A DNA stretch of 64,000 nt, from the NCBI GenBank assembly GCA_003482455.1, contig DMYW01000015.1, positions 62,001 to 126,000 on the forward strand. The letters run 5' to 3'. This DNA is from Rheinheimera sp. (GTDB lineage: Bacteria; Pseudomonadota; Gammaproteobacteria; Enterobacterales; Alteromonadaceae). The notes under the pieces are model-generated. The model was not told where the DNA came from and searched no databases. It saw only the letters and a program-made list of their open reading frames with translations. Of the stretch, positions 44,500 to 52,219 are shown one piece after another; the first letter of the stretch is position 1, and each line of letters begins with the position of its first letter. The position numbers were made by a program, and so were the translations under genes.

Positions 44500-45133
44500 C
44501 AATAACCTCAGCACATGCATCCGTGTGTTCTGAGCAATACTGCGCACTTGCTAGATCATTGGAGAATTGGTCGTTACAACATAGGCATAGACGCCTTTTA
44601 TCGTCTGTCAATATTGACGACGTTTCGACTATTCAGCTGCAATTGCCATACTCCCGCATATTTCTGGTCTCACAAGGTCTCCTTGCATCGAATGAAACGG
44701 TTATGCATGCAGCAAATGATATATTTTTGGGCAGAATATAATGGTCCATGCCGCAGTCAACTTCGCTGTTGTTGGTAAATCCAGCAACGCGGAAAAAAAT
44801 CGCCGTTGATTCTGTGGAGCTTCGTCAGTCGTCGCAAAAGCATCTGGTATGACCAGTTAAAATTTAACAAATGTACCGCATTTTACATGGCTGACGATTT
44901 AGCGGCATTCTGCTGAAATTCGCCGCTATGTCGCGGTTTTCGCAGCAATATTTTGCAAAAGCCGCAACAAGCTAAAAGAAAATGCTTAGACATTGACTTA
45001 GATCACGGTACTTGGCCTTAGGTTGAATTGACTTTTTTCAACCAATTGACCGCAGTTGTAGATTGTCAGTCAGCAAGATCCGCTGCTATAGTCAGCGTTA
45101 GGGTCAGGTTCTTCCCTACTTTGGGGTTTTGAC
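44500..45133. other. Long intergenic region with a candidate FNR/CRP-type site
   Basis: More than 600 bases without a gene, mostly AT-rich. It serves as the promoter region of the EAL-protein gene (left) and the small exported protein (right). It holds a possible hairpin at 44932-44970 (GCGGTTTT...AAAAGCCGC) and a dyad at 44993-45006. Confidence 0.5.
44993..45006. promoter_or_regulatory. FNR/ANR- or CRP-like operator
   Basis: TTGACTTAGATCAC: TTGA-N6-TCA symmetry fits the FNR/ANR consensus TTGAT-N4-ATCAA in eight of ten half-site bases, and also CRP's TGA-N6-TCA core. Situated about 128 bases before the exported peptide and CBS-protein genes. Confidence 0.4.
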
Positions 45134-45460
45134 ATGCGGTTTGTTCAACTTGTGCTTGCGGTACTTTATGTATTCGCCCTTTTATCGGGAACGACTAAGT
45201 CGGCATCCGAAGATTGGGTTGATAGTGCTGAAGCCAAGTTTTACAGCGAACAGTTATTGTCATCGAATACGTCCGCTAGCCTCGCTGAAGTGCTTGTTGA
45301 CGACAAAAAGAAAGACAGCCCACCAGTTCTCACTTCTCATACTCTGCAATGGTCAGTCGAAGTTCATTCAACTTCGGTCGCTGGCTGCATTGAAAACCCT
45401 GTGCTCGGTCGGCCTGTGGTACAGGCTATGCCGCGCGCACCTCCGGTACTCATCGGTTAA
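45134..45460 (+). CDS. Small exported protein of unknown function
   Basis: 108 residues. Signal peptide (FVQLVLAVLYVFALLSGTT, likely cleavage near residue 23). The mature part is polar (DDKKKDSPPV) with a single cysteine, and has a Pro-rich end. GGGG is seven bases before the ATG. Followed after 57 bases by the CBS-domain gene, possibly the same transcript. No family recognised. Confidence 0.55.
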   Translation: MRFVQLVLAVLYVFALLSGTTKSASEDWVDSAEAKFYSEQLLSSNTSASLAEVLVDDKKKDSPPVLTSHTLQWSVEVHSTSVAGCIENPVLGRPVVQAMPRAPPVLIG

Positions 45461-45517
45461 TTCAACACGAAGTTTGTATCGCATTCCCGATCTGCACACA
45501 GATCACGAGAGGTTATC

Positions 45518-46081
45518 ATGAGAAAGCTTAACGTTTATACCGTTGATCATATTGATCATTTGGTCCGCCCTGCCGAGTTCAATGACACTAAATTGACTTC
45601 ACCGGCACTGCAAATTTTCAACGATTTTAAAGTTTCTGCACCAGCGACAGTCGACTCCGACACACGTGCTTTGGATGCAGCAGAAATGTTCAAACATGAA
45701 CACACCAGTATGAAACTGGTCGTTGACGCCAATCAAGAATTGGTTGGCTTAGTCAGCACTGACGAGCTGTCGACACAAAACATCATGCAACACGTCAGCA
45801 AAGACGTGAAAGCCACTGACTTGCTGGTATCTGATTTAATGCGCAAACGTGACGATATCATAGCGCTGTCGTATCAGCAGCTGCAGCACTGCACAGTCGG
45901 TGATGTGTTAAATACATTGCAGCACAATGGCGAACCCTATTGTGTGGTGATCGATTTGGATTCGCATCAAATTCGTGGCGTAATCAGCGCGCGCGAAATC
46001 GCTGATCGTCTGCATTTGCCGACCCCAGTAATCGAACCGAATCCGACATTTTTGTCGATCTTCGGCCAAATCTACGCTTAA
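45518..46081 (+). CDS. CBS-domain pair protein
   Basis: 187 residues, GAGG before the ATG. Two CBS motifs: ~40-95 (FKVSAPATVDSDTRALDAAEMF ... LVVDANQELVGLVS) and ~105-170 (CTVGDVLNTLQHNGEPYCVVIDL ... IRGVISAREIADRL). CBS pairs bind adenosyl compounds (AMP, ATP, SAM) and regulate partner proteins. No fused domain, so it is probably a stand-alone energy- or redox-state sensor of the kind often found under FNR-type control; partner unknown. Confidence 0.85.
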   Translation: MRKLNVYTVDHIDHLVRPAEFNDTKLTSPALQIFNDFKVSAPATVDSDTRALDAAEMFKHEHTSMKLVVDANQELVGLVSTDELSTQNIMQHVSKDVKATDLLVSDLMRKRDDIIALSYQQLQHCTVGDVLNTLQHNGEPYCVVIDLDSHQIRGVISAREIADRLHLPTPVIEPNPTFLSIFGQIYA

Positions 46082-46389
46082 CCTCTTTGCTTGGGTTTTC
46101 GTTGATCTGGTTGGGAACCGGCCTATCGTCTGATCTCCAGCAGCACGATAGACCGGCAGGTCAGCGGATGGATGGGCGGCTTCGCCGCCCAGACTTCGTC
46201 GGATTACACATATTGCAAGCAAGCACTAAAATAAAGCCTTCCAAACAACACTTCCAATGCTGATTGAGTCAGCTTATAACCGCTCTGATTGCTTGCGCAA
46301 ACGTCTGACTGACAACTCGCATCGGCTATTGCCTTAGTTGCCCGCCACATATTTCAACACTTTATCAGTTGCCGATGACAAAACGCCTG
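46082..46389. other. Intergenic stretch with two inverted repeats
   Basis: No gene seen. CCGGCCTATCGT at 46118-46129 pairs, with one mismatch, with ACGATAGACCGG at 46145-46156; further on GGGCGGC/GCCGCCC (46174-46190) forms a short stable hairpin. Neither is followed by a clear T-run, so they are not standard terminators. Confidence 0.5.
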
Positions 46390-46635
46390 TCATTCATAGT
46401 AGCCGTCTTGCATCCGTTCCATTAACGAACGCAAATAATCCAAACCGTTATCCGCCCCCAGCGCTGTGATTGGAGCTTGCCCCATGGTGTAGGCATTGGC
46501 ACTGGTTAGCCACTGTGCAAACAATCGATCTGAGCCAAAATACGACAGTCCTTGTTGGTAAAACTGCTCAGCTTCATAATTATCACTAACTTGCGAGCGA
46601 ATTAACCGATAGGCGTTTTCCGATACAGTTGCCAT
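46390..46635 (-). CDS. Stand-alone MbcA/ParS/Xre antitoxin-type toxin-binding domain protein
   Basis: 81 residues behind an excellent AGGAGG site. The last ~45 residues (LFAQWLTSANAYTMGQAPI, TALGADNGLDYLRSLMERM, DGYYE) match the pattern of the MbcA/ParS/Xre C-terminal toxin-binding domain (WL..pN..lgG..Pl.lL....G...v..ll.r...G.y). The N-terminal HTH of Xre antitoxins is absent and no RES-type or other toxin gene is adjacent. It could be an orphan antitoxin, a regulator of a distant toxin, or a reused fold. Assignment is by motif pattern only. Confidence 0.65.
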   Translation of the reverse strand: MATVSENAYRLIRSQVSDNYEAEQFYQQGLSYFGSDRLFAQWLTSANAYTMGQAPITALGADNGLDYLRSLMERMQDGYYE

Positions 46636-46802
46636 AGATCCTCCTGCTGGATAGGGCTTGTCGGTTTACTATAGTTCAGCCTTTACTGTTGTACAAAAAT
46701 GCAGCACCTCAAGACTACTGGTCTGGCCGCATTCGTATGTCTGTTGGCATTCACAACAAAGCAGGCCATGCTGGGAACAAACGCAATCAAGGGGAGCATA
46801 CC

Positions 46803-47759
46803 ATGCAAAGAATTCGTCAATTGCTGCAGTCTAGCTTGTGTGGTTTAGCTCTTTTCGGCAGCAGCATACTGCATGCGCAGCCCCTGCCACACGTCAGTGC
46901 AGGTACAGTTCAGCGAATTACCGATTTTCCATCTAAGTGGGTGCCCAAACGACATGTCGACGTGTGGGTACCGAGCGGTCTGCCCGCCGACCAAAAATAT
47001 GCTGTGCTGTATATGCATGACGGCCAGATGTTGTTTGACAGCAAAGTGACGTGGAACCAGCAAGAGTGGCAGGTCGATGAAGTCGCCCAACGCTTAATTA
47101 GCGAAGGCAAAGTTCAACCCTTTATTGTGGTTGGGGTGTTTAATGGCGATACGAATCGACATGCGGAATATTTCCCTGCAAAGCCGTTTGCCGCACTGCC
47201 TAAAGCCACTCAGCAACAGTACTATCAGCTAAAACGTGACCCAGCCCATGCGCTTTTTAGCCAAGCGATTTATTCAGACAACTATCTAAAATTCTTGGTA
47301 CAAGAGCTCAAACCCTATATTGATCAACACTTTCCGGTGTACACCGACCGCGACCACACCTTTGTGATGGGCTCGAGTATGGGCGGGCTTATTTCGATGT
47401 ATGCACTGAGCGAGTACCCGCAAGTGTTTGGCGGTGCAGCCTGTTTGTCGACCCATTGGCCAGGTATTTTTAATCAAGAGAATAATCCAGTGCCTGCACA
47501 ATTTTTCAGCTATATGCGCCAGCATTTACCTAAAGCGAATAGTCGCAAACTGTATTTTGATTATGGCGACCAAACGCTTGACGCTTGGTATCCGCCACTG
47601 CAACAACAAGCCGACAAGGTGCTAACAGAGCTTGGTTGGCAAGCACCTATGTGGCACAGCCAGTTTTTTAAAGGTGCAGCGCACAGCGAGGTGGACTGGG
47701 CAAAACGTTTAGATATTCCGCTGACGTTTTTGTTCGGCAAACCGACTGGCGCGCCATAA
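46803..47759 (+). CDS. Exported putative esterase (alpha/beta-hydrolase, esterase-D/Fes-like)
   Basis: 318 residues from ATG 46803, behind GGGGAG. Signal peptide (~1-25, ends LHAQ). Esterase-type fold: YAVLYMHDGQMLFD, PFIVVGVFNGD, and the nucleophile elbow VMGSSMGGLISM with Ser at about 192; a late His (AAHSEVDWAKR) is a candidate catalytic histidine. Family members hydrolyse small esters, acylated sugars or siderophore esters. The longest frame (to 46689) has no supporting start. Confidence 0.8.
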   Translation: MQRIRQLLQSSLCGLALFGSSILHAQPLPHVSAGTVQRITDFPSKWVPKRHVDVWVPSGLPADQKYAVLYMHDGQMLFDSKVTWNQQEWQVDEVAQRLISEGKVQPFIVVGVFNGDTNRHAEYFPAKPFAALPKATQQQYYQLKRDPAHALFSQAIYSDNYLKFLVQELKPYIDQHFPVYTDRDHTFVMGSSMGGLISMYALSEYPQVFGGAACLSTHWPGIFNQENNPVPAQFFSYMRQHLPKANSRKLYFDYGDQTLDAWYPPLQQQADKVLTELGWQAPMWHSQFFKGAAHSEVDWAKRLDIPLTFLFGKPTGAP

Positions 47760-47908
47760 ACACAGCTAAAGCAGTGCTAGTCCAACATACCCCAAGTCGC
47801 AGTTAACTAGTCTTAGCAACAGCCACAGCTGAACGAGTCGCCGGCCAGCTGCTGGTGATCGAATTGCCCTATGTCGCGTACCCAGTTGCATCAGCAAAGA
47901 GGTGCGAC

Positions 47909-48610
47909 ATGCAACAAGTCTTGATTATTGGTTACGGTGGCATAGGGGCTGCGCTGGCGGCGCATTATCAGCAACAAGGAGCAGAAGTGACTGTCGCCAG
48001 TCGGCAATCGCCACCTGCTGATCCGCAGTTGCAATGGCAGCAAGTCGACGAACAACAGCTAGCTCAACCATTACCTTGGCTGCCAGCATTATTACAGCAA
48101 GCGCCAACTCTAGTGATTTGTACTATTGGTCTGTTGCACGACGGCGCGTTGCAACCGGAAAAAAGCATCCGTCAATTGCAGGCGCAGCAGTTAGCGCAGG
48201 TACTACACCACAATGTAACGCTACCGCTGTTATGGTTACAGCAGTTTGCCGCCAGCATTGAGCGGAGCCAGCCACACAAATTTCTGGTGTTGTCGGCCAA
48301 GGTTGGCAGCATTGCAGATAATCAGCTTGGTGGCTGGTATAGCTATCGTGCCAGCAAGGCCGCACTGAACATGGCGGTGAAAACCTGTGCCATTGAACTA
48401 AAACGCAGCGGTTTTCGCAGTTTGCTCGTGGCTGTTCACCCAGGGACGACCGATTCTAACTTGTCCAAACCTTTTCAGCGTGGCTTAGCCGACGGCCAGC
48501 TGCAAACACCGGCACAAACCGCCGCCCGACTGGCGAATGTCGCAGCACAGCTGATCCCGGCGCAACATGGTGCCTTATTGAATTGGGACGGGCAAGTGCT
48601 GCCGTATTAG
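47909..48610 (+). CDS. Short-chain dehydrogenase/reductase (C-factor-like)
   Basis: 233 residues from ATG 47909; GAGG lies six bases upstream. Rossmann GYGGIGAALA at the start, VLSAKVGS with Ser, and the YSYRASKAALN active-site tyrosine/lysine. Ends with a GQVLPY tail. Similar to the CsgA/C-factor-type SDRs of proteobacteria; substrate unknown. Confidence 0.85.
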   Translation: MQQVLIIGYGGIGAALAAHYQQQGAEVTVASRQSPPADPQLQWQQVDEQQLAQPLPWLPALLQQAPTLVICTIGLLHDGALQPEKSIRQLQAQQLAQVLHHNVTLPLLWLQQFAASIERSQPHKFLVLSAKVGSIADNQLGGWYSYRASKAALNMAVKTCAIELKRSGFRSLLVAVHPGTTDSNLSKPFQRGLADGQLQTPAQTAARLANVAAQLIPAQHGALLNWDGQVLPY

Positions 48611-48646
48611 CAGGCAGCATGTATCTCGAGTCGCTGCCGGGCTGCG

Positions 48647-49828
48647 TTAACAAAACTGCCCAGCCACCCATCCCGAACTCCAGGCCCACTGGAAGTTGTA
48701 GCCGCCTAACCAGCCGGTGACATCAACCACTTCGCCAATAAAATACAGCCCTGGCTGCTTTTTCGCTTCCATGGTTTTGGACGATAACTCGTTGGTATCG
48801 ACGCCGCCCAAGGTCACTTCTGCTGTCCGATACCCTTCAGTACCGTTGGGCCGAAACACATAGTGCTGCAAGCTTTCCGCTAAACGAGCGGCACTTTTGG
48901 CGTTGAGTGCTTTCAGAGGTTGGTTTTGGTACACGCCAAGCTCAAGCAACTTTTCCGCCAAGCGTTTTGGCAACAAACGTGACAAAGCGGTTTTCAGCTC
49001 TTGCTCTGGATGCTTTTGTTGTAATTCGATCAAGACTTCGGCCAGATCTTGCGACGGTAGCAAATTGACGGTGACTTCATCGCCAGGGGTCCAGAAACTG
49101 GAGATCTGCAAAATTGCTGGGCCGCTTAAACCACGGTGTGTAAACAACATATCTTCCGCAAACAAGGTGTCGTTGGCACTGGCGGTGACCGGCAACGACA
49201 AGCCGCTTAACTCTTCAAACACCGCTTTATCGGCGGGTTGCCACGTCAGCGGTACCAGCGCAGCTCGCAGTGGTAATACTGGTAAACCAAATTGTTCCGC
49301 CACTTGATAACCAAACGGCGTCGCGCCCAAATTCGGCAAACTTAACCCGCCGCTGGCGATCACTAAGCTTTGACATTGGCGAGTCAGTTCGCGGCATTGC
49401 ACCTGATAGCCTTGTTCATCATGGCTAATTTGGATGATCTCTTGTTGTAGTGCGATCTGCACGCCCGCTTTGTCACATTCGGCCTGCAACATATCGACAA
49501 TATCTTTGGCGCTGTCGTCACAGAACAACTGACCCAGCGTTTTTTCATGGTAGGCAATGCCGTACTGCTGCACTAACGCAATAAAATCCCACTGGGTGTA
49601 ACGGCTCAGTGCCGACTTGCAAAAATGTTTGTTAGCCGACAAATAGTTGGCGGGTGAAGCGTAAATATTGGTGAAATTACAACGACCGCCACCAGACATC
49701 AGGATCTTGCGGCCGATCCGTTTGCCGTTATCCAGCACTAAGGTACGACGGCCACGTTTGGCGGATTCAATGGCACAGAACAGCCCTGCTGCGCCAGCTC
49801 CAATCACAATGACATCCCATTGCTGCAT
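48647..49828 (-). CDS. BaiN/YhiN-type FAD-dependent oxidoreductase
   Basis: 393 residues, AAGGGTGAG before the ATG. FAD dinucleotide motif VIVIGAGAAGLFCAIESAKRG, then RKILMSGGGRCNFTN, and a C-terminal VTLGGVDTNELSSKTMEAKKQPGLYFIGE and second FAD segment (GGYNFQWAWSSG). HI0933/YhiN family of uncertain natural substrate. Intact. Confidence 0.93.
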   Translation of the reverse strand: MQQWDVIVIGAGAAGLFCAIESAKRGRRTLVLDNGKRIGRKILMSGGGRCNFTNIYASPANYLSANKHFCKSALSRYTQWDFIALVQQYGIAYHEKTLGQLFCDDSAKDIVDMLQAECDKAGVQIALQQEIIQISHDEQGYQVQCRELTRQCQSLVIASGGLSLPNLGATPFGYQVAEQFGLPVLPLRAALVPLTWQPADKAVFEELSGLSLPVTASANDTLFAEDMLFTHRGLSGPAILQISSFWTPGDEVTVNLLPSQDLAEVLIELQQKHPEQELKTALSRLLPKRLAEKLLELGVYQNQPLKALNAKSAARLAESLQHYVFRPNGTEGYRTAEVTLGGVDTNELSSKTMEAKKQPGLYFIGEVVDVTGWLGGYNFQWAWSSGWVAGQFC

Positions 49829-50256
49829 AACTCACCCTTTCAGCGAAAAACCCGCATTGTCGTTTACCCACCTAAAAATGGCAATTTTTGCGAAAACTGT
49901 GACTAAAAATTCACAAATTCGTGGCAGCAACATGACATTTCGCGCAAAAAATCGATCGTTTTTAATACCTTATGGGAATATCTTATTCTTTTTAGTAATC
50001 AACAGCTATTTGTAATTATTTGTAAAAATTCTAATAAAATCTGTGCCTTAGATGCAGATCCAGCACGATCGTCATCGACAGTTCTAGTTTCACAAATTTT
50101 AACAAAGTACCTTTATTGAAAACATTTGTAAATTTTCACCTCTTTACAGCACAAATCTGTTGATGAATTATTGCTCAAACCCGCCAACTAACGGTCAAAC
50201 CATAACAATGAGCGGGCACTGTCCAGGCAACACAAACACGCAACGAGAACCGAAAA
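49829..50256. other. AT-rich promoter region of the secreted protease
   Basis: About 430 bases without a gene, markedly AT-rich between 49870 and 50170, then GC-balanced. It is the divergent control region between the flavoprotein and the S8 protease genes. No operator is recognised; the length hints at regulated transcription. Confidence 0.5.
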
Positions 50257-52041
50257 ATGTCTAAGAACATGTTCAAATTAAACAAAATTACCCTCGGAAC
50301 CCTGACAGCCCTGATGTTGACACCAGCTTTTGCTGCCAACATCGGCACAGGTAAAATCGTTAAGCCAATTGCAGTGGAAGCAGCAACTGAAGCCCCAACT
50401 CGCTTCATTGTTACCTATAAGGATGGTTCACAAGCCGTTTCAGCATCCGCTGTCGGCGTTGATAGCAACTCAGTTGCTGGCAAAAAACAAATTAAAGACC
50501 ACGTTGAGTCTCAACTGTCAGGTTTGGCAGGTGAATCACTGAAGTACGTGCGTGAGATGGGCTTGGCACAACACCATGTAGTGCGTGCAGACCGTCATTT
50601 ATCAGACAAAGAAAAATCAAACGTGATCAATGCTCTGCGTAACGATCCAAACGTTGCCAGCGTGGAAGAAGACCGCATGATGCACGCGTTTGCTACGCCA
50701 AACGATGCCCAATACACCAGCCAATGGCATTACTTCGAAACTACCGGTGGTTTGCGTGCGAACACCGCATGGGACCAAGCTACCGGTGCAGGCGTGACTG
50801 TGGCAGTTCTGGATACTGGCTACCGTCCACACGCTGACTTAGCAGCCAACATCGTTGGCGGCTATGACATGATTTCTGACAGCTTTGTCGGTAACGACGG
50901 CGACGGTCGCGATTCAGATGCCAAAGACCCAGGTGATTTCATCAACGTGGGCGAGTGTGGCGGTGGTCAACCGACTTCATTCCAAAGCTCTAGCTGGCAC
51001 GGTACTCACGTAGCAGGCACCATCGCCGCAGTTACTAACAACGGTACTGGCGTGGCAGGTGTTGCTTACGGTGCAAAAGTAGTTCCAGTTCGTGTACTGG
51101 GTAAATGTGGTGGTTACACCTCAGATATCGCCGACGGTATCATTTGGGCCTCAGGTGGCACAGTGTCTGGTGTTCCAGCCAACCCGAACCCAGCCAAAGT
51201 CATCAACATGAGCTTAGGTGGTTCAGGTGCGTGTGACACCACCACGCAAGCGGCGATTAACTCAGCCCGTTCACGTGGCACTGTGCTGGTGATTGCTGCC
51301 GGTAACGACAACAGCAACGCCAACAACTTCAACCCAGGTAACTGCGCTGGCGTGGTCAACGTAGCGTCAGTGAACCGTTCAGGCGGCCGTGCTTATTACT
51401 CCAACTACGGTACTTCAGTTGACGTAGCGGCTCCAGGCGGCGCACAAAACTCAGCGAACGACTCAAACGGCGTATTGTCGACTCACAACACAGGTTCAAC
51501 CACACCAGGTTCAGACACTTACACCTACATGCAAGGCACCTCAATGGCCGCTCCGCACGTCGCTGGTGTAGCTGCATTAATCCTGCAGAAAAAACCAACG
51601 GCAACGCCAGATGAAGTCGAAAGCATCCTGAAAACCACCACTCGTGCGTTCCCAGCAACATGCACCAACTGTGGTACTGGTATTGTTGATGCCAACGCAG
51701 CAGTGACTAAAGCTGCAGGCGGCACTACAGGTGGCACTACACCTGTGACTTCAACGACCAGCAACATTACTGTGGCCAAGAGCGCGTGGAAGTACTACAC
51801 GCTAGTCGTTCCAGCGGGTAAAACATCACTGACCATCAGCACTTCTGGTGGTACTGGTGATGCGGATCTGTACGTTCGTAAAGGTGCGCAACCAACCAGC
51901 ACTGCTTACGACTGCCGCCCGTACAAAACGGGTAATGCTGAGACTTGTACTTTCACCAACCCAACTGCAACCACGTACTACATCGGTATCTACGGTTACA
52001 GTGCGGTGTCTGGTTTGACGCTTAAAACCAGCTACCAATAA
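50257..52041 (+). CDS. Secreted subtilase (S8 family) with PPC domain
   Basis: 594 residues. Signal peptide (~1-27, AFAAN); I9-type propeptide (~45-145, RFIVTYKDG ... ASVEEDRMM); catalytic S8 domain with the triad VLDTGY (Asp ~186), SSWHGTHVAGT (His ~248) and QGTSMAAPHVAG (Ser ~429); then a Thr-rich linker and a C-terminal bacterial pre-peptidase PPC domain (~500-594, DADLYVRKGAQPT). Extracellular endopeptidase, activated by propeptide removal. Codons are biased to GGT, CGT and AAC, more so than in neighbouring genes, a mark of strong expression. A terminator follows. Confidence 0.96.
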   Translation: MSKNMFKLNKITLGTLTALMLTPAFAANIGTGKIVKPIAVEAATEAPTRFIVTYKDGSQAVSASAVGVDSNSVAGKKQIKDHVESQLSGLAGESLKYVREMGLAQHHVVRADRHLSDKEKSNVINALRNDPNVASVEEDRMMHAFATPNDAQYTSQWHYFETTGGLRANTAWDQATGAGVTVAVLDTGYRPHADLAANIVGGYDMISDSFVGNDGDGRDSDAKDPGDFINVGECGGGQPTSFQSSSWHGTHVAGTIAAVTNNGTGVAGVAYGAKVVPVRVLGKCGGYTSDIADGIIWASGGTVSGVPANPNPAKVINMSLGGSGACDTTTQAAINSARSRGTVLVIAAGNDNSNANNFNPGNCAGVVNVASVNRSGGRAYYSNYGTSVDVAAPGGAQNSANDSNGVLSTHNTGSTTPGSDTYTYMQGTSMAAPHVAGVAALILQKKPTATPDEVESILKTTTRAFPATCTNCGTGIVDANAAVTKAAGGTTGGTTPVTSTTSNITVAKSAWKYYTLVVPAGKTSLTISTSGGTGDADLYVRKGAQPTSTAYDCRPYKTGNAETCTFTNPTATTYYIGIYGYSAVSGLTLKTSYQ

Positions 52042-52063
52042 TTTAACCTGCTGATTAACGTGC

Positions 52064-52092
52064 AAAAGCCCCGAATTTTCGGGGCTTTTTTA
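52064..52092 (+). terminator. Rho-independent terminator after the S8 protease
   Basis: AAAAGCCCCGA at 52064-52074 pairs with TCGGGGCTTTT around a four-base loop, followed by TTTTTTAT. Confidence 0.9.
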
Positions 52093-52219
52093 TCTAGGTA
52101 GCTTTTGCTAAACAACTGCACATGATTCGACATTGGCCCGCACAGCCTAGGCAATAAACAAATCCCATCACCTACACAAACTTCGTTGCAGACAAGTAAC
52201 CTAGTTCGGTCATCCGCAA

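Noticed and set aside
50257..52041. Horizontally acquired gene by base composition
   Set aside because: The codon bias fits high expression; no mobile-element marks lie around it.
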